Source of the DNA: an uncultured Bacillaceae bacterium
Lineage (GTDB): Bacteria > Bacillota > Bacilli > Bacillales > Bacillaceae_L
Assembly (NCBI GenBank): GCA_947497585.1
Contig: CANMHG010000001.1
Location: 806,001-870,000 of the forward strand
DNA length: 64,000 nucleotides
Direction: 5' to 3'
The position numbers and the translations under genes were made by a program. Below the pieces are notes generated by a model. It searched no databases, was not told the DNA's origin, and saw nothing but the letters and a program-made list of their open reading frames with translations. How positions within the stretch are numbered: the first letter of the stretch is position 1; each line of letters begins with the position of its first letter. Of this stretch, positions 16,597-28,323 are shown one piece after another.

Positions 16597-18945
16597 TTAC
16601 ACACGTACTTCTATTAAATCATACGAAGTAGTACTCGTATTTGCAATAAATCGGCTCATTCTCCCTAGTGAGTATAAGTGCAATTCATGCATAGCTCTAG
16701 TACATGCAACATAAAAGAGATTTCGTTCAAATTCTTTGTAATAGTTAGTGTCAGACGCATCCCAAATTAAAACAGCATCAAATTCAATTCCTTTAGCTAA
16801 GTATGCCGGGAGTATCAGTACTCCTTTATCAAAGGTTGATGTATTTTTTTTCATAAGTTTAAGAGCGATCTCAGATTTGAACTCATTATAGACTTTTTCA
16901 CTTTCAATAGCTGTTTTACAAATAATCGCAACTGTTTCATGTCCTACATCTCGTAATGCATTTATCTTATCTAAAATCACTTTTCTCATGGAAGCTAACG
17001 ACTCTAGTTCCTGTACAGTTGGCTTACTACCTGCTCTATTAAATGGTTTGATTTCTTCTCCACCACTTACAATTCCTTTTGTGAACTCAATAATTTCCTT
17101 AGTTGAGCGATAGCTTTGAGTAAGTGTAATCTTTTCTACCTTCTCATCTTTATATAATTCAGTAGATAATAAAGTTGGAGATGAAATGGAATGTGCAAAA
17201 ATGGCCTGGTTCACATCTCCCAAGATTGTCATTCTGCTTTTCGGAAATAATTGATTAAAGAAAGCCAATTGAAACGGTGAATAGTCCTGTGCTTCATCAA
17301 TAAATAAATGACGTATCATTGTATTAGACTTCTGTCCCTCTATTTGATCCTGTAAGTAAATGAAAGGAGTTGTGTCCTCGAATGCTAAGGTACCATCTTT
17401 TAATCTACTGATTGTTTGATTACAAATTCCCTTCCAATCTTGTGGATACGTCGGAGAATCATTGTCTTTATTTTGAACGAACAAATCTAAATACATTGAT
17501 TCTAAATCAATGAACCAAAGTGCCTTCACTGACTCATTTAATGGTTTGAAATACCCTTTGACGATGACCTTTGCTATTAACCTCTGTTCCCGTTCAAAAT
17601 CATCAAACGTATCTTCCGTAAACCTTGTTTGCTTCTGCAGTTTTTTATAAATCTTTAAATGATCTTCTGGACTCAAAAGTTCAGCTTCTTCAATAACCCA
17701 ATCTTTATTACGTTCTTTCTTTTCCTGTGTTCTGAGTTCTTTTAAAAGCCAATCAACAACATCAGTTATCCTATTCTGAATTGAACCATTTTTATTTAAG
17801 CTATAGAAATAATTACTTATTTCTTCAGAAGATACTAGAACTCTTCCTTTAAAACGAATATCACGAAAACGAAGACCTTTTTCACTTAGTGATTCGATAT
17901 ATTGATCAATTACTTTTTTAAATTCTAAGCTAGCTTTATAACGAATACCGGCAAGTCTAGTTTCAAATTCTCGACTTTGTTTCTGGCTAGTTAAAAGAAA
18001 TTCCATCTGTGAAAAAGCATCTTCAACAGTAAACTTATCACCAATACGATTCACTAAGTATTCTTGAAATGTAGTCTGTTCCATGTTTTCTTCCCCTAGT
18101 TCAGGTAGAACAGTCGACACATAGCTATTAAATAAAGGATTTGGTGAAAATAACATAATATTATCAGAGCTTAATGTTCCTCTATAGCGATACAATAGAT
18201 AAGCTACCCTTTGCAGAGCTGCAGATGTCTTTCCACTACCAGCCGACCCTTGAACAATTAAATAATGATTCCCTTCACTACGAATAATTTGATTTTGTTC
18301 TTTTTGGATCGTAGCAACAATACTTTTCATTTGGTTGTCTGATTGGTTGCTTAATACTTCTTTTAATAGGTCATCGCCAATTGTTACTCCTGTATCAAAC
18401 ATTGCTTTTAATTTACCCTGGCGTACGATAAATTGGCGTTTAAGCTCCATTTCACCTTCTACCGTTCCAACCATTGTTTCATAATGGGCTTTACCTGGAG
18501 AAAAATCATAATAAAGGCTCGAGATAGGTGCACGCCAGTCATAGATAAGGAATTGTTCGTCTTTTTCATCCATTAAGGAAGAAATACCTAAGTAAATTTG
18601 TTCTGTAGCCTTTTCACCTTCTTCTAAAAAATCAATTCTTCCAAAGTACGGTGAATCCTTTAATCTTGCAAGTGTTTTTAGCTGCTTATGAAATAACTTG
18701 TGGCTGCGTTCACGTTCAGATAATAGTTCAGCTTGCTGTTTTATACTTAGATAGGTTTCAGAAATCTCATCAGAACCATCTAAATTGACTTTCACATCAT
18801 CCCAAAAGGTGTTTCTAAGATCGATAATGTCACCCTTTAAATCTCCAGTATTCCCCTTGAGACTTTCCATCTTTGTTAATATAACGTTTTTAATTTGGTT
18901 AATTCTTTGCTCTTCCACGATCCAATTCTTATTTTTCTCAGTCAC
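16597..18945 (-). CDS. helD: RNA polymerase recycling motor HelD (UvrD-like ATPase)
   Basis: About 782 residues, like B. subtilis HelD/YvgS. HelD inserts two arms into RNA polymerase and uses ATP to release stalled or post-termination complexes. Visible are an N-terminal coiled-coil arm (first ~150 residues), Walker A GSAGSGKTS, Walker B LFIDEAQDYS, and the superfamily-1 motifs LTQSYRST and FYVACTRAMHELH. The GTG at 18945 follows AAGGAG by seven bases, so the frame from 18981 is too long. A divergent promoter for a candidate small RNA starts 23 bp away. Confidence 0.93.
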   Translation of the reverse strand: MTEKNKNWIVEEQRINQIKNVILTKMESLKGNTGDLKGDIIDLRNTFWDDVKVNLDGSDEISETYLSIKQQAELLSERERSHKLFHKQLKTLARLKDSPYFGRIDFLEEGEKATEQIYLGISSLMDEKDEQFLIYDWRAPISSLYYDFSPGKAHYETMVGTVEGEMELKRQFIVRQGKLKAMFDTGVTIGDDLLKEVLSNQSDNQMKSIVATIQKEQNQIIRSEGNHYLIVQGSAGSGKTSAALQRVAYLLYRYRGTLSSDNIMLFSPNPLFNSYVSTVLPELGEENMEQTTFQEYLVNRIGDKFTVEDAFSQMEFLLTSQKQSREFETRLAGIRYKASLEFKKVIDQYIESLSEKGLRFRDIRFKGRVLVSSEEISNYFYSLNKNGSIQNRITDVVDWLLKELRTQEKKERNKDWVIEEAELLSPEDHLKIYKKLQKQTRFTEDTFDDFEREQRLIAKVIVKGYFKPLNESVKALWFIDLESMYLDLFVQNKDNDSPTYPQDWKGICNQTISRLKDGTLAFEDTTPFIYLQDQIEGQKSNTMIRHLFIDEAQDYSPFQLAFFNQLFPKSRMTILGDVNQAIFAHSISSPTLLSTELYKDEKVEKITLTQSYRSTKEIIEFTKGIVSGGEEIKPFNRAGSKPTVQELESLASMRKVILDKINALRDVGHETVAIICKTAIESEKVYNEFKSEIALKLMKKNTSTFDKGVLILPAYLAKGIEFDAVLIWDASDTNYYKEFERNLFYVACTRAMHELHLYSLGRMSRFIANTSTTSYDLIEVRV

Positions 18946-18967
18946 ACAATCACTCCTTAAAAAAGGT

Positions 18968-18996
18968 TTGACAACCACCAAAATATGCTGTAAAAT
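18968..18996 (+). promoter_or_regulatory. Sigma-A promoter of a candidate small RNA
   Basis: Plus strand: -35 TTGACA (18968-18973), spacer of 17 bp, -10 TAAAAT (18991-18996). It points away from helD into a stretch with no gene that ends in a perfect terminator at 19098-19133. Confidence 0.65.
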
Positions 18997-19002
18997 TAAA
19001 AT

Positions 19003-19133
19003 AGGATAAATATTGATAAATTTACAATCTTTAGGGTAAATACAATTTATATTACCATTTTTTGCGTTCTATTACAATATAAATACTGACTAATTAGAGA
19101 CGTTTTAACATTTTATGTTAAAACGTCTTTTTT
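19003..19133 (+). ncRNA. Candidate small RNA, about 130 nt
   Basis: Bounded by the promoter at 18968-18996 and a textbook terminator: 14-bp perfect stem AGACGTTTTAACAT/ATGTTAAAACGTCT, loop TTT, then six T. There is no ATG-initiated reading frame before the terminator. The degV gene downstream has its own promoter (19249-19277). An alternative reading is an attenuated leader of degV. No known RNA family recognised. Confidence 0.5.
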
Positions 19134-19229
19134 CATGCGCTTTGTGAGTATCTCCCATACTGGTAGGACATAACCTCTAAAATGGTACTGCATTTAATAG
19201 GATATCATTATTTTCTGAAAAAATAGTAC

Positions 19230-19277
19230 CTGTTACTAACAGTTGGTATTGGTATTTTTAAAGATATCAAGTATACT
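19230..19277 (+). promoter_or_regulatory. degV promoter with upstream dyad
   Basis: -35 TTGGTA (19249-19254), 17-bp spacer, -10 TATACT (19272-19277). A perfect 13-bp dyad CTGTTACTAACAG lies at 19230-19242, just before the -35 box, and could be an operator; no regulator is identified. Confidence 0.55.
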
Positions 19278-19313
19278 ATAATTAGTCGATTTTTGAAGGG
19301 GATGAAAGCCTTT

Positions 19314-20165
19314 ATGGAAAAGAAGAAAATTGCTTTTGTAACTGATAGTACAGCTTATTTAACGGAAGAATTACTTAATCACCCTGATATATATGTAGCT
19401 CCAATTGTCGTAATTTCGGAAGGACATGAGTATGAGGATGGTGTTAACTTGTCCTCAGAGGAGCTATATGACATTATTCGAAACAATAAAGAAGTACCTA
19501 AAACCTCTCAGCCTTCTATTGGTAAATTTGCAGACTTATATGAAAACCTAAAAAAGGACTATGATCACGCGATAGCCATTCATGTTTCGAACAAATTAAG
19601 TGGTACAATTTCAAGCTCTACTGCAGGAAAAGACCAAGCTGGGTTTGATGTTGAAGTGATCGATTCCCTTTCTCTTTCCTATGGAATCACAGAACTTATT
19701 AATAAAGGACTGCAGCTAGCTGAAGAAAATAAGGATGTTAAAGAAATAGCAGCTGAACTTAGAAATCATGTAACTAAGGGAAAGAATTTAGTATTACTAG
19801 GGAAACTTGAACAATTGTATAAAGGCGGAAGAATGTCTGGTGCTCAATTTTTACTAGGAAATCTTCTTCAAATTAAACCAATTCTCTCTATCAACAATGT
19901 AGGTGAATTAGGATTATTTGATCGTGTTCGTTCTGAAAAGAAAGCGACAAATAAGTTAATTGAGCTACTGAAACAATCAAGTGAAGAACATACTGTTAAA
20001 CAGGTAGGAATCATGCACGGTAATGTTCTAGAAAAGGCAATAGAATTAAAGAAAAGTATCGAAGAAGCTATCCCTGGGATTGATATTATTGTCGGAGAAA
20101 TCAGCTCATCACTTGCTGTTCATGCAGGTGAAGGTACAGTAGCTATGTTTTGGTTTGAAGAGTAA
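19314..20165 (+). CDS. DegV family fatty-acid-binding protein
   Basis: 283 residues. DegV/FakB-type proteins hold one fatty acid and present it to a fatty-acid kinase for phosphorylation. Visible are the N-terminal FVTDSTAYL and the segments KTSQPS, IDSLSLSYG and GKLEQLYKGGRMS. ATG at 19314 is preceded by AAGGGGAT at 12 bases; an in-frame ATG at 19302 overlaps that site. Single gene with its own promoter and a bidirectional terminator. A broken copy of its 3' end lies at 32.8 kb on the other side of the arginine operon. Confidence 0.93.
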   Translation: MEKKKIAFVTDSTAYLTEELLNHPDIYVAPIVVISEGHEYEDGVNLSSEELYDIIRNNKEVPKTSQPSIGKFADLYENLKKDYDHAIAIHVSNKLSGTISSSTAGKDQAGFDVEVIDSLSLSYGITELINKGLQLAEENKDVKEIAAELRNHVTKGKNLVLLGKLEQLYKGGRMSGAQFLLGNLLQIKPILSINNVGELGLFDRVRSEKKATNKLIELLKQSSEEHTVKQVGIMHGNVLEKAIELKKSIEEAIPGIDIIVGEISSSLAVHAGEGTVAMFWFEE

Positions 20166-20196
20166 ATATTAGGATGAACTCCTATGTTATTAAGAT

Positions 20197-20236
20197 AAAA
20201 AAAAAGACGAATTTATTCTGGATTCGTCTTTTTTTA
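20197..20236. terminator. Bidirectional terminator between degV and argH
   Basis: Arms AGACGAAT and ATTCGTCT flanked by nine A on one side and seven T on the other; serves convergent degV and the arginine operon. Confidence 0.85.
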
Positions 20237-20285
20237 TGGGTTAATACAGTTTGACTGCACCACTCAACTCAATTTATCTAAAAAT

Positions 20286-21665
20286 CTACTTGTTAAATAT
20301 CTTTTTTTCAGCTAATTGAATCTGTTTTATTACTTGTTCAGGCGCTGTCCCTCCAAGGCTTTTTCTCGCTCCAACAACATGCTCTGGAGATAATACAGTA
20401 TAGATGTCTTCTTCAAAAAGGTTGCTAAATTGCTTATATTCTTCCATTGTTAACTCGAGTAAGTACTTTTTCTCTCCAATTGAATACAAAACAATCTTCC
20501 CAATGATTTCGTGTGCATCTCTAAATGCAACACCCTTCGTTACAAGGTAATCAGCTATATCCGTCGCATTTGAAAAGTCTTGATTAACAGCCTTGCGCAT
20601 TACATCTTTCCTCACGACCATCGTATCAATCATCGGTGCTAGAAGCTGTAATGAACCTTCTAATGTCTCGACTGTATCAAACATACCCTCTTTGTCCTCT
20701 TGCATATCTTTGTTATAAGCAAGTGGCAAACCTTTTAAGACTGTTAATAGTCCTATTAAATTCCCATAAACACGACCCGTTTTCGCTCTTAAGAGCTCTG
20801 GTACATCTGGATTTTTCTTTTGCGGCATGATACTTGACCCTGTGCAGAAAGAATCATCTAGTTCTACAAATTGAAATTCCTGACTGGACCATATAACTAA
20901 TTCTTCTGATAGTCTTGAGATGTGAGTCATGATTAATGAAGCGATTGATAAAAATTCAACAATAAAATCCCGATCACTTACTGCATCCATACTATTTGGA
21001 TAAACTGTTTCGAATCCTAAAAGTTCAGCAGTTCGCTCACGTTTGATTGGAAATGTAGTACCAGCGAGCGCACCTGCTCCAAGAGGTGACCAGTTTACAC
21101 GTTTTAAGCTATCTTGAAGACGCTCTTTGTCGCGCTCAAACATCCAAAAGTAAGCCATGACATGATGCGCAAATGAAACAGGCTGTGCTCGTTGAAGATG
21201 GGTATATCCAGGTATGATTGTTTCAATATTTACTTTCGCTTGATTCAGTAACGCCTGTTGAACTGCTTCTAAAAGTGTAATGATTTCAATTGTTTTTCGG
21301 TTTAAATACAAATGCATATCTGTTGCTACTTGGTCATTACGACTTCTTCCTGTATGCAACTTTCCTCCAACGGGTCCAATTAATTCGATTAATTGTTTCT
21401 CAATATTCATGTGAATATCTTCATGCTCAACAGCGTACTCCATGGTTCCCGCTATTATTTTTTCTTTTATTATTAATAGTCCAGCTTTAATTTTCTCAAC
21501 GTCTTCTAAAGGGATAATGCTACATTCACCCAGCATTTGTACGTGAGCTAAGCTCCCCACAACGTCCTCTAAAGCTAATTTTTGATCAAATGAGATGGAA
21601 GCCGTAAATTCTTCAACAAGCTTATTTGTTTCTTTTGTAAAACGACCGCCCCATAGTTTTGACAT
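20286..21665 (-). CDS. argH: Argininosuccinate lyase
   Basis: Last step of arginine synthesis: splits argininosuccinate into arginine and fumarate, as a tetramer. The superfamily signature [15 protein letters not shown] and the segment HTGRSRNDQ are present; the N-terminus MSKLWGGRF is typical. 459 residues from ATG 21665, which has GGAGG eight bases upstream; the ORF upstream of this has no site. Ninth and last gene of the arginine operon, 55 bp after argG with a hairpin in the gap. Confidence 0.97.
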   Translation of the reverse strand: MSKLWGGRFTKETNKLVEEFTASISFDQKLALEDVVGSLAHVQMLGECSIIPLEDVEKIKAGLLIIKEKIIAGTMEYAVEHEDIHMNIEKQLIELIGPVGGKLHTGRSRNDQVATDMHLYLNRKTIEIITLLEAVQQALLNQAKVNIETIIPGYTHLQRAQPVSFAHHVMAYFWMFERDKERLQDSLKRVNWSPLGAGALAGTTFPIKRERTAELLGFETVYPNSMDAVSDRDFIVEFLSIASLIMTHISRLSEELVIWSSQEFQFVELDDSFCTGSSIMPQKKNPDVPELLRAKTGRVYGNLIGLLTVLKGLPLAYNKDMQEDKEGMFDTVETLEGSLQLLAPMIDTMVVRKDVMRKAVNQDFSNATDIADYLVTKGVAFRDAHEIIGKIVLYSIGEKKYLLELTMEEYKQFSNLFEEDIYTVLSPEHVVGARKSLGGTAPEQVIKQIQLAEKKIFNK

Positions 21666-21686
21666 TCTAGTAACCTCCAAAATAAG

Positions 21687-21713
21687 AAGCGCCAATGCCT
21701 AACAATGGCGCTT
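21687..21713 (-). other. Hairpin between argG and argH
   Basis: Eight-base arms AAGCGCCA and TGGCGCTT. There is no proper T-run, so it is more likely an RNA processing or stability element that sets the argG:argH ratio than a full terminator. Confidence 0.5.
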
Positions 21714-21720
21714 ACTAGTA

Positions 21721-22944
21721 TTAAATAGTTGAAGAAACTGATTCTTTCTCCTGTTGATTTACTTGTGAGTAAACCTTTGTTGTTAATCCCCATAGTTTAA
21801 TAAACCCAACAGCAGCATTATGATCAAAAGCATCACCTTTTGAATACGTAGCTAACTCTTCGTTGTATAAGCTATGAGCAGATTTACGTCCAACCACAAA
21901 GTGAGTACCCTTATGCAATTTCACTCGTATCGTACCAGATACTACCTTTTGAGTTTCATCCACAAATGCTTCCAGTGCATTTCTTAATGGTGAATACCAT
22001 AACCCCTCGTAAATGATTTTGGTCATTTGTTGTTCAACAAGTGTTTTAAATTGAGTAATCTCACGTGGTAGTGTTAAAAACTCTAATTCTTTATGAGCAT
22101 TAATTAATATTAATGCACCTGGATTTTCATACACCTCACGGGATTTAATTCCTACTAGACGATTCTCGATATGATCGATTCGTCCAATTCCGTGCTTACC
22201 ACCTAGTTCATTAAGTGTTTCAATTAGTTGAACTAAATCTAATTTCACACCATTTAGAGCCACAGGTACACCTTTTTCAAATTCAATTTCTACATATTCT
22301 GCTTCAACAGGTGTTAGCTCAATTGGATTCGTCCAATCATAGGCAGCCTCCGGAGCTTCAGCCCACGGATCTTCTAATACTCCTGCTTCACATGCGCGAC
22401 CCCAAATGTTTGCATCAATTGAGAATGGATTATCTAGGTCAACAGGAATAGGAATTCCATTTTCCTGTGCATAAGCAATTTCTTCATCCCTTGTCATTCC
22501 CCATTCACGAACGGGTGCAATCACCTTAAGGTCAGGGGCTAATGCTTGAATTGAAACTTCAAAACGAACCTGGTCATTCCCTTTCCCAGTACAACCGTGC
22601 GCAACAGCTACTGCCCCTTCTTGTTTGGCTACATCCACAAGTAATTTTGAAATTAATGGGCGAGATAAAGCTGATGATAAAGGATATTTCCCTTCATACA
22701 AACAGTTAGCCTTTAGAGCAGGAATAATATAATCCTTTGCTAGCATTTCCTTAGCATCCACCATATAGGCTTTAATGGCTCCGACTTGTAATGCTTTATT
22801 TTTAATCGCTTCAAGATCCTTCCCTTCACCAACATCCAATCCTAAAGCAATAACATCGTAACCATACTTTTCTTGAATCCACTTTATCGAAACAGAGGTA
22901 TCTAATCCCCCGGAATACGCTAAAACAATTTTTTCTTTTGCCAA
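21721..22944 (-). CDS. argG: Argininosuccinate synthase
   Basis: Joins citrulline and aspartate with ATP to argininosuccinate. The N-type ATP pyrophosphatase P-loop AYSGGLDTS stands near residue 10, and [13 protein letters not shown] and [13 protein letters not shown] are typical. TTG at 22944 is the likely start: AAGGAG lies eight bases before it and the protein then begins [13 protein letters not shown] like its homologues; the GTG further up overlaps the binding site. About 407 residues. It follows argF in the same operon, whereas B. subtilis keeps argGH apart from argCJBD-carAB-argF. Confidence 0.97.
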   Translation of the reverse strand: MAKEKIVLAYSGGLDTSVSIKWIQEKYGYDVIALGLDVGEGKDLEAIKNKALQVGAIKAYMVDAKEMLAKDYIIPALKANCLYEGKYPLSSALSRPLISKLLVDVAKQEGAVAVAHGCTGKGNDQVRFEVSIQALAPDLKVIAPVREWGMTRDEEIAYAQENGIPIPVDLDNPFSIDANIWGRACEAGVLEDPWAEAPEAAYDWTNPIELTPVEAEYVEIEFEKGVPVALNGVKLDLVQLIETLNELGGKHGIGRIDHIENRLVGIKSREVYENPGALILINAHKELEFLTLPREITQFKTLVEQQMTKIIYEGLWYSPLRNALEAFVDETQKVVSGTIRVKLHKGTHFVVGRKSAHSLYNEELATYSKGDAFDHNAAVGFIKLWGLTTKVYSQVNQQEKESVSSTI

Positions 22945-23027
22945 CTTATACACTCCTTAAATTTTATATGAATTAATATTTATTATAATGGATATTTATA
23001 CATTTACAACAAAAAAATAATTTAATT

Positions 23028-23999
23028 TTATCCCATTAACGCTTTTAAGATTGCTTTTTGAGCATGTAAGCGATTTTCAGCTTCATCAAAAACAACTGAA
23101 TGAGACCCATCAATAATGTTTGCTGTTACTTCTTCTCCACGGTGAGCCGGTAGACAATGTAAAAAGATATAATCTTTTTTGGCATGTTGACAGAGCTCTT
23201 CATTTACTTGATAAGGTTGGAATACTTGTAAACGGTGTTCATGCTCTGCTTCCATACCCATACTGGTCCATACATCTGTAACAATTACATCTGCATCCTT
23301 GACCGCTGCAATTGGATCATGTGTGATTTCGATGGAGCTCCCTGTTTTCTTAGCAGTTACTAATGCATCTTCTATGATTCTCTGATTCGGTTCATATCCC
23401 TCTGGACTAGCAACATTAATGTGCATCCCGACCTTTACTGCCCCTTCAATTAATGAGTGTGTCATGTTATTATTCCCATCCCCAACATAGCACATTTTAA
23501 GACCAGCAAGCTTACCTTTATGTTCTAGTATTGTTAATAGATCAGCTAATACTTGGCAAGGGTGATGTAAATCAGTTAGTCCGTTTATAACAGGCACTGT
23601 TGCATTTTGTGCAAAATCTTCAATGGAAGAATGAGCAAACGTTCTGACCATTAAACCATCAACATAACGTGATAAGACTTTTGCTGTATCTGAAACAGGC
23701 TCTCCTCTTCCTAACTGAATATCCTTTGAACTTAAGAATATTGCTTGACCTCCCAGTTGAAGCATCCCAACCTCAAAAGAAACTCTCGTTCGTGTTGAGG
23801 ATTTCTCAAAGATTAAGCCTAACACCTTGCCACTTAAATATGGATGCGGCAATCCCTTTTTTTGCATTTCTTTTAATTGTAACGCATCGGAGAGCAGTGA
23901 CTGTATCTCAAAAGAATCTAATTGTCCAAGAGTTAAGAAGTCCTTATGTTGAATTTTTGTCCCCTCCCATTTTTGTTGTAACTTCACTATATTTATCAT
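23028..23999 (-). CDS. argF: Ornithine carbamoyltransferase
   Basis: Transfers the carbamoyl group to ornithine, giving citrulline. The carbamoyl-phosphate motif EKSSTRTR and the ornithine-side [10 protein letters not shown] are visible, with [10 protein letters not shown] between. 323 residues from ATG 23999, preceded by GAGGTGG at six bases and lying 13 bp after the carB stop, so likely translationally linked to the enzyme that makes its substrate. Confidence 0.97.
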   Translation of the reverse strand: MINIVKLQQKWEGTKIQHKDFLTLGQLDSFEIQSLLSDALQLKEMQKKGLPHPYLSGKVLGLIFEKSSTRTRVSFEVGMLQLGGQAIFLSSKDIQLGRGEPVSDTAKVLSRYVDGLMVRTFAHSSIEDFAQNATVPVINGLTDLHHPCQVLADLLTILEHKGKLAGLKMCYVGDGNNNMTHSLIEGAVKVGMHINVASPEGYEPNQRIIEDALVTAKKTGSSIEITHDPIAAVKDADVIVTDVWTSMGMEAEHEHRLQVFQPYQVNEELCQHAKKDYIFLHCLPAHRGEEVTANIIDGSHSVVFDEAENRLHAQKAILKALMG

Positions 24000-24012
24000 A
24001 CTTTCCACCTCA

Positions 24013-27000
24013 TTATAGGATTATTTTTTCGTTAGACGTTTGGTATTCCTGTATTGACTTTACACTTACATTACTTACCTGAATACTATCAAGTACTATA
24101 TTTAAAGTATCCAAACTAGTAAAGCACGGAACTTGGAATCGAGTAGACAATTCCCGGATATAGAATCCAAGTTTTTGGTCGTTCCGTCCTTGTGTTGGTA
24201 CATTTAACACAGTACCGACCTTCCCTTTCTTCCATAGCTTTTCTAGATTTCCATGGCACTTATCAACACATTCCGCCTCTATCCCATTCTTTTCTAAAAA
24301 GGATACAGTTCCGGCAGTACCAATGATTTTATAGTATTGCTTTGCTAATTTTCCGATTACTTCTAAACTATCTTCTTTTGCCACATCTGAAATGGAGCAA
24401 AAGATGGCTTTCGTTGAATCCAGAAGTTGTTTCCCATCATGGTTTAGTGCTCTTTTAAGAGCAAATTCTGGTTGGTCGCCAATCCCTAGCACTTCTCCTG
24501 TTGATTTCATTTCAGGACCTAATATGTGGTCTACACCCTTTAGCTTTGTCGCAGAAAATACAGGTGCTTTTACAGCATAAAACCTTGGCTCTTCTATTAA
24601 ACCTGTCTTAGCCGTAATATCAGTAAGTAAGGTTTCAAGCTGAACATAGGTAGCCCATTCAATCATCGGTATCCCTGTTACTTTACTCATAATTGGAACT
24701 GTTCTTGATGCTCTTGGATTCACTTCCAATACGTAGACAATGTCATTGGATATGACAAATTGAACATTCATGATCCCAATAATCGGCATAGCTTGAGTAA
24801 TTCTCGTTGTATACTCTACTAGAGTTTGTTTTATTTTTTCGGAAAGTGAAACTGGTGGGAAAATAGTCACACTGTCTCCGGAATGAACACCTGCTTTTTC
24901 AATATGTTCAAATATACCAGGTATCAGCACATTCTCACCATCACTAATGACATCCACTTCACATTCCAATCCGGGTATATAGGAATCTACTAATAGTGGC
25001 CACATGCGATCATTTTGATTATGCTGCAAACGAGTTGCATAGCTTACTAGTTCTTCTTCTTTATAAAAAATAAACATTGATTGACCACCGATAACGTAAG
25101 AAGGTCGAACTAATACAGGAAACCCTATATCCCTTGCTTTTATGATTAACTCATTTGGCTGAGAGACTGTTTCACCCTGAATGTGAGGAATAGTAAGATT
25201 CTTTAGTACCTCATAAAATTGCTTACGATCTTCTAATGCATCAATTGCTTCAACTGAAGTTCCTAATAGTTTATAACCTTCTTCTTTTATTGCATGAGCT
25301 AAATTAATTGCTGTCTGGCCTCCAAATTGAATCAGAACTCCTTCAACTTGTTCTTTTTCCAAAACATGTAGAACATCTTCAATCGCTAAGGGTTCAAAAT
25401 ACAATCGATCTGCAATCGAGTAGTCTGTACTCACTGTTTCTGGATTGTTATTTATGACAATGGCTTCATACCCTTTTTTCTTAACAGCCAGGGCAGCATG
25501 CACGGAACAGTAATCAAATTCAACACCCTGACCAATACGGATTGGTCCAGATCCAATAACTGCAATCTTTTTACCTGTTGTTGTCCCTACCTCATCACTA
25601 CCTTGCCAAGTTGAATAGTAGTAAGGCGTAACGGCATCAAATTCAGCAGCACATGTATCTACTAATTTATAGCTAGGGCGTAGTTTATTAGTTTTCAGTT
25701 TTTCTCTTATTTGCTTTTCCGGAACTTGAAGGAGCTGAGATATCCTGGCATCCCCAATATTCTTGCGTTTTGCTTCTTGTAATAGTGTAAACGGTAAGGT
25801 CTCTAAAGAATAATCCAGAAACTTCTGCTCTAGTTGTACCATTCCCGCTAACTTCTCTAAAAACCAAAGGTCAATACTCGTAGCATCATGTAAATCTTGA
25901 ACTTTTTTTCCACGCCATAACATTTCAGTTAAAGCAAATAAACGAAGATCTGTTGGTGTTTCTACTAAGTTTAGTAGCTCTCTTTCGCCCATTGCTTTGA
26001 ACATTGGTATCTGTAAACCAAAAACATTCATCTCTAACGATCGTATGGATTTATTTAAGGCCCCTTCAAAGCTTCGATCAATTGCCATTACTTCTCCAGT
26101 CGCTTTCATCTGCGTTCCTAATGTCCGATCTGCTTCTGTAAATTTATCAAATGGAAAACGAGGAAGCTTCACAACAATATAATCTAATGCTGGCTCAAAG
26201 GATGCGAATGTTGAACCTGTTATCGGGTTAATTAATTCATCTAAATGAAATCCAATTGCACATTTGGCTGCAATTCGAGCAATTGGATAGCCCGTTGCTT
26301 TTGAAGCCAACGCTGATGACCTGCTTACCCGTGGGTTTACCTCAATAATGTAATAGCAATTTGAAGCTGGATCTAAGGCAAACTGAATGTTACAACCACC
26401 TACAATTTTTAAAGCCCGAATTACCTTCAAAGATGAGTTTCTTAAGATTTGATACTGTACGTCTGTTAATGTTTGAGACGGTGCAACCACAATTGAATCG
26501 CCTGTGTGTACTCCAACTGGATCCATATTTTCCATGTTACAAACAATAATACACGTATCGTTTTCATCCCTCATAACCTCGTACTCTACTTCTTTCCAAC
26601 CTTTAATACTCTTTTCAAGCAGGACTTGATGAATGGGACTAGCTGCTAGCCCTTTCTTTAAGACAACTTTAAGCTCATCTTCATTGTTTGCAAAGCCTCC
26701 CCCCGCTCCTCCAAGGGTATAGGCAGGTCTTATGATTACGGGATAACCAATCCCTTTTACAAATTCAAGACCTTCCTCATAGGTATGAATAATACTTGAA
26801 TCTGGTATCGGTTCACCTATTTCAAGCATAAGGTTACGAAACTTTTCACGGTCCTCCCCTTTTTGTATGGAATCAACCGATGTCCCGAGTAGTTCTACAC
26901 CATATTTTTGTAAAACCTTTTGTTCAAATAATTGAACCGTTAAATTCAAACCTGTTTGCCCGCCTAATGTACCAATAATTCCATCAGGTTTTTCTTTTTT

Positions 27001-27234
27001 TATGATTTCTTCTAAGGTTGCTACAGTCAATGGTTCCATATAGACCTTATCTGCTATTTCAGAATCAGTCATAATTGTTGCTGGATTATTATTTACAAGG
27101 ATAACCTTGATTCCTTCTTCTTTTAGGGCTAAACACGCTTGTGTACCCGCATAATCAAATTCAGCCGCTTGCCCAATAACGATTGGTCCTGAACCTATCA
27201 CAAGTACTTTATTTAAATTCTTACGTAGCGGCAT
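24013..27234 (-). CDS. carB: Carbamoyl-phosphate synthase large subunit, arginine-specific
   Basis: About 1073 residues: two homologous ATP-grasp halves (first around [10 protein letters not shown] and AGGGFANN, second beginning [15 protein letters not shown]) and a C-terminal methylglyoxal-synthase-like regulatory domain. It makes carbamoyl phosphate from bicarbonate, ammonia and 2 ATP. Position between carA and argF in an arg operon marks it as the arginine-controlled isozyme rather than the pyr one. ATG at 27234 has AGGAAG nine bases before it; it overlaps the carA end by 14 bp. The C-terminal domain is present, though Bacillus arginine isozymes are mainly controlled by repression. Confidence 0.96.
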   Translation of the reverse strand: MPLRKNLNKVLVIGSGPIVIGQAAEFDYAGTQACLALKEEGIKVILVNNNPATIMTDSEIADKVYMEPLTVATLEEIIKKEKPDGIIGTLGGQTGLNLTVQLFEQKVLQKYGVELLGTSVDSIQKGEDREKFRNLMLEIGEPIPDSSIIHTYEEGLEFVKGIGYPVIIRPAYTLGGAGGGFANNEDELKVVLKKGLAASPIHQVLLEKSIKGWKEVEYEVMRDENDTCIIVCNMENMDPVGVHTGDSIVVAPSQTLTDVQYQILRNSSLKVIRALKIVGGCNIQFALDPASNCYYIIEVNPRVSRSSALASKATGYPIARIAAKCAIGFHLDELINPITGSTFASFEPALDYIVVKLPRFPFDKFTEADRTLGTQMKATGEVMAIDRSFEGALNKSIRSLEMNVFGLQIPMFKAMGERELLNLVETPTDLRLFALTEMLWRGKKVQDLHDATSIDLWFLEKLAGMVQLEQKFLDYSLETLPFTLLQEAKRKNIGDARISQLLQVPEKQIREKLKTNKLRPSYKLVDTCAAEFDAVTPYYYSTWQGSDEVGTTTGKKIAVIGSGPIRIGQGVEFDYCSVHAALAVKKKGYEAIVINNNPETVSTDYSIADRLYFEPLAIEDVLHVLEKEQVEGVLIQFGGQTAINLAHAIKEEGYKLLGTSVEAIDALEDRKQFYEVLKNLTIPHIQGETVSQPNELIIKARDIGFPVLVRPSYVIGGQSMFIFYKEEELVSYATRLQHNQNDRMWPLLVDSYIPGLECEVDVISDGENVLIPGIFEHIEKAGVHSGDSVTIFPPVSLSEKIKQTLVEYTTRITQAMPIIGIMNVQFVISNDIVYVLEVNPRASRTVPIMSKVTGIPMIEWATYVQLETLLTDITAKTGLIEEPRFYAVKAPVFSATKLKGVDHILGPEMKSTGEVLGIGDQPEFALKRALNHDGKQLLDSTKAIFCSISDVAKEDSLEVIGKLAKQYYKIIGTAGTVSFLEKNGIEAECVDKCHGNLEKLWKKGKVGTVLNVPTQGRNDQKLGFYIRELSTRFQVPCFTSLDTLNIVLDSIQVSNVSVKSIQEYQTSNEKIIL

Positions 27235-28306
27235 AGTTGACACTTCCTAAAGGTGAGATTTGTTGAATAAATTGAGTAAAAATATGGGCTGTATCACTAG
27301 GTCCTGGATGAGCCTCAGGATGAAATTGAACTGATTGTATATTGTATTTTTTATGCTTTAATCCTTCAATGGTTCGATCGTTTACATTTCGGTAGGTAAC
27401 AATAAATTCGTTTATATTAATGCTGTCCTCTGTAACAACATAGCTATGATTTTGAGAAGTCATCTGAACCTTTCCAGTTAAAAGCTCTTTAACAGCATGG
27501 TTTCCACCACGATGCCCATATGCTAGTTTCTCTGTTTTAGCACCAAAAGCTAAGGCAAGTAATTGGTGACCTAAACATATACCAAGTGTCGAGTAGTTCT
27601 GACTTAACTTTTTAATTTCTGAAAAATAATCCTTTAACTCCAACGGGTCTCCCGGTCCGTTACTCAATAGAACTCCATCCGGCTTTAATGCACGTACCTG
27701 TTCATATGAATAATGATAAGGTACCACCGTAACTGAACAGCCCTCTTGTAATAGCGCATGAAGAATCGACTTTTTATAACCATAATCCATTAGTACAACA
27801 TGCGGACCAGCATTTTGGTAGCTGACAACTTCTTTTGTTGATACTTGTTCTACCCAAAAAGGAGAAACATAAGTTGAAAACGCTACTGCTTCATAGTTTG
27901 GTGACGGAGATATCATTCCTTTTATCGTTCCATACTTTCTAATGCATTGAACGAGTGCTCGTGTATCAATTCCTGTAAGACCAGCAATCCCGGCCTGTTC
28001 TAATTGGCTTGATAAACTGTTAACAGCTAAAAAGTGACTTGGTTTATCACAAATATCTCCAATGATAACCCCTGCGACATTCGGTCCTTCGCTTTCATTG
28101 TCGATTAGATTAATTCCGTAATTACCGATAAGAGGATAACAGAATGTTAGAATTTGCCCAGCGTAAGAAGGATCTGTCAACATTTCCTGATAACCTGTCA
28201 TACTCGTATTAAAGACGACCTCACCAAATGAACCTTCATGGTTGCCAATAATAATGCCCTCAAATATTTCACCTGTTTCAAGAATTAAATAACCTTGTTC
28301 TTTCAA
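27221..28306 (-). CDS. carA: Carbamoyl-phosphate synthase small subunit (glutamine amidotransferase)
   Basis: 361 residues. Supplies ammonia from glutamine to CarB. The class I amidotransferase triad is visible: Cys in LGICLGHQLLALAFG, then His and Glu in QFHPEAHPGP. The likely start is TTG 28306, nine bases after GGAGG; the frame to 28321 runs through the binding site. It lies 17 bp after argD and overlaps carB. Confidence 0.96.
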   Translation of the reverse strand: MKEQGYLILETGEIFEGIIIGNHEGSFGEVVFNTSMTGYQEMLTDPSYAGQILTFCYPLIGNYGINLIDNESEGPNVAGVIIGDICDKPSHFLAVNSLSSQLEQAGIAGLTGIDTRALVQCIRKYGTIKGMISPSPNYEAVAFSTYVSPFWVEQVSTKEVVSYQNAGPHVVLMDYGYKKSILHALLQEGCSVTVVPYHYSYEQVRALKPDGVLLSNGPGDPLELKDYFSEIKKLSQNYSTLGICLGHQLLALAFGAKTEKLAYGHRGGNHAVKELLTGKVQMTSQNHSYVVTEDSININEFIVTYRNVNDRTIEGLKHKKYNIQSVQFHPEAHPGPSDTAHIFTQFIQQISPLGSVNYAAT

Positions 28307-28323
28307 ACCTCTTCCCTCCAAAT

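Noticed and set aside
23669..24082. 137-codon plus-strand frame opposite argF
   Set aside because: It lies antisense within argF and the carB end, whose protein motifs are unmistakable; composition is that of a shadow frame.
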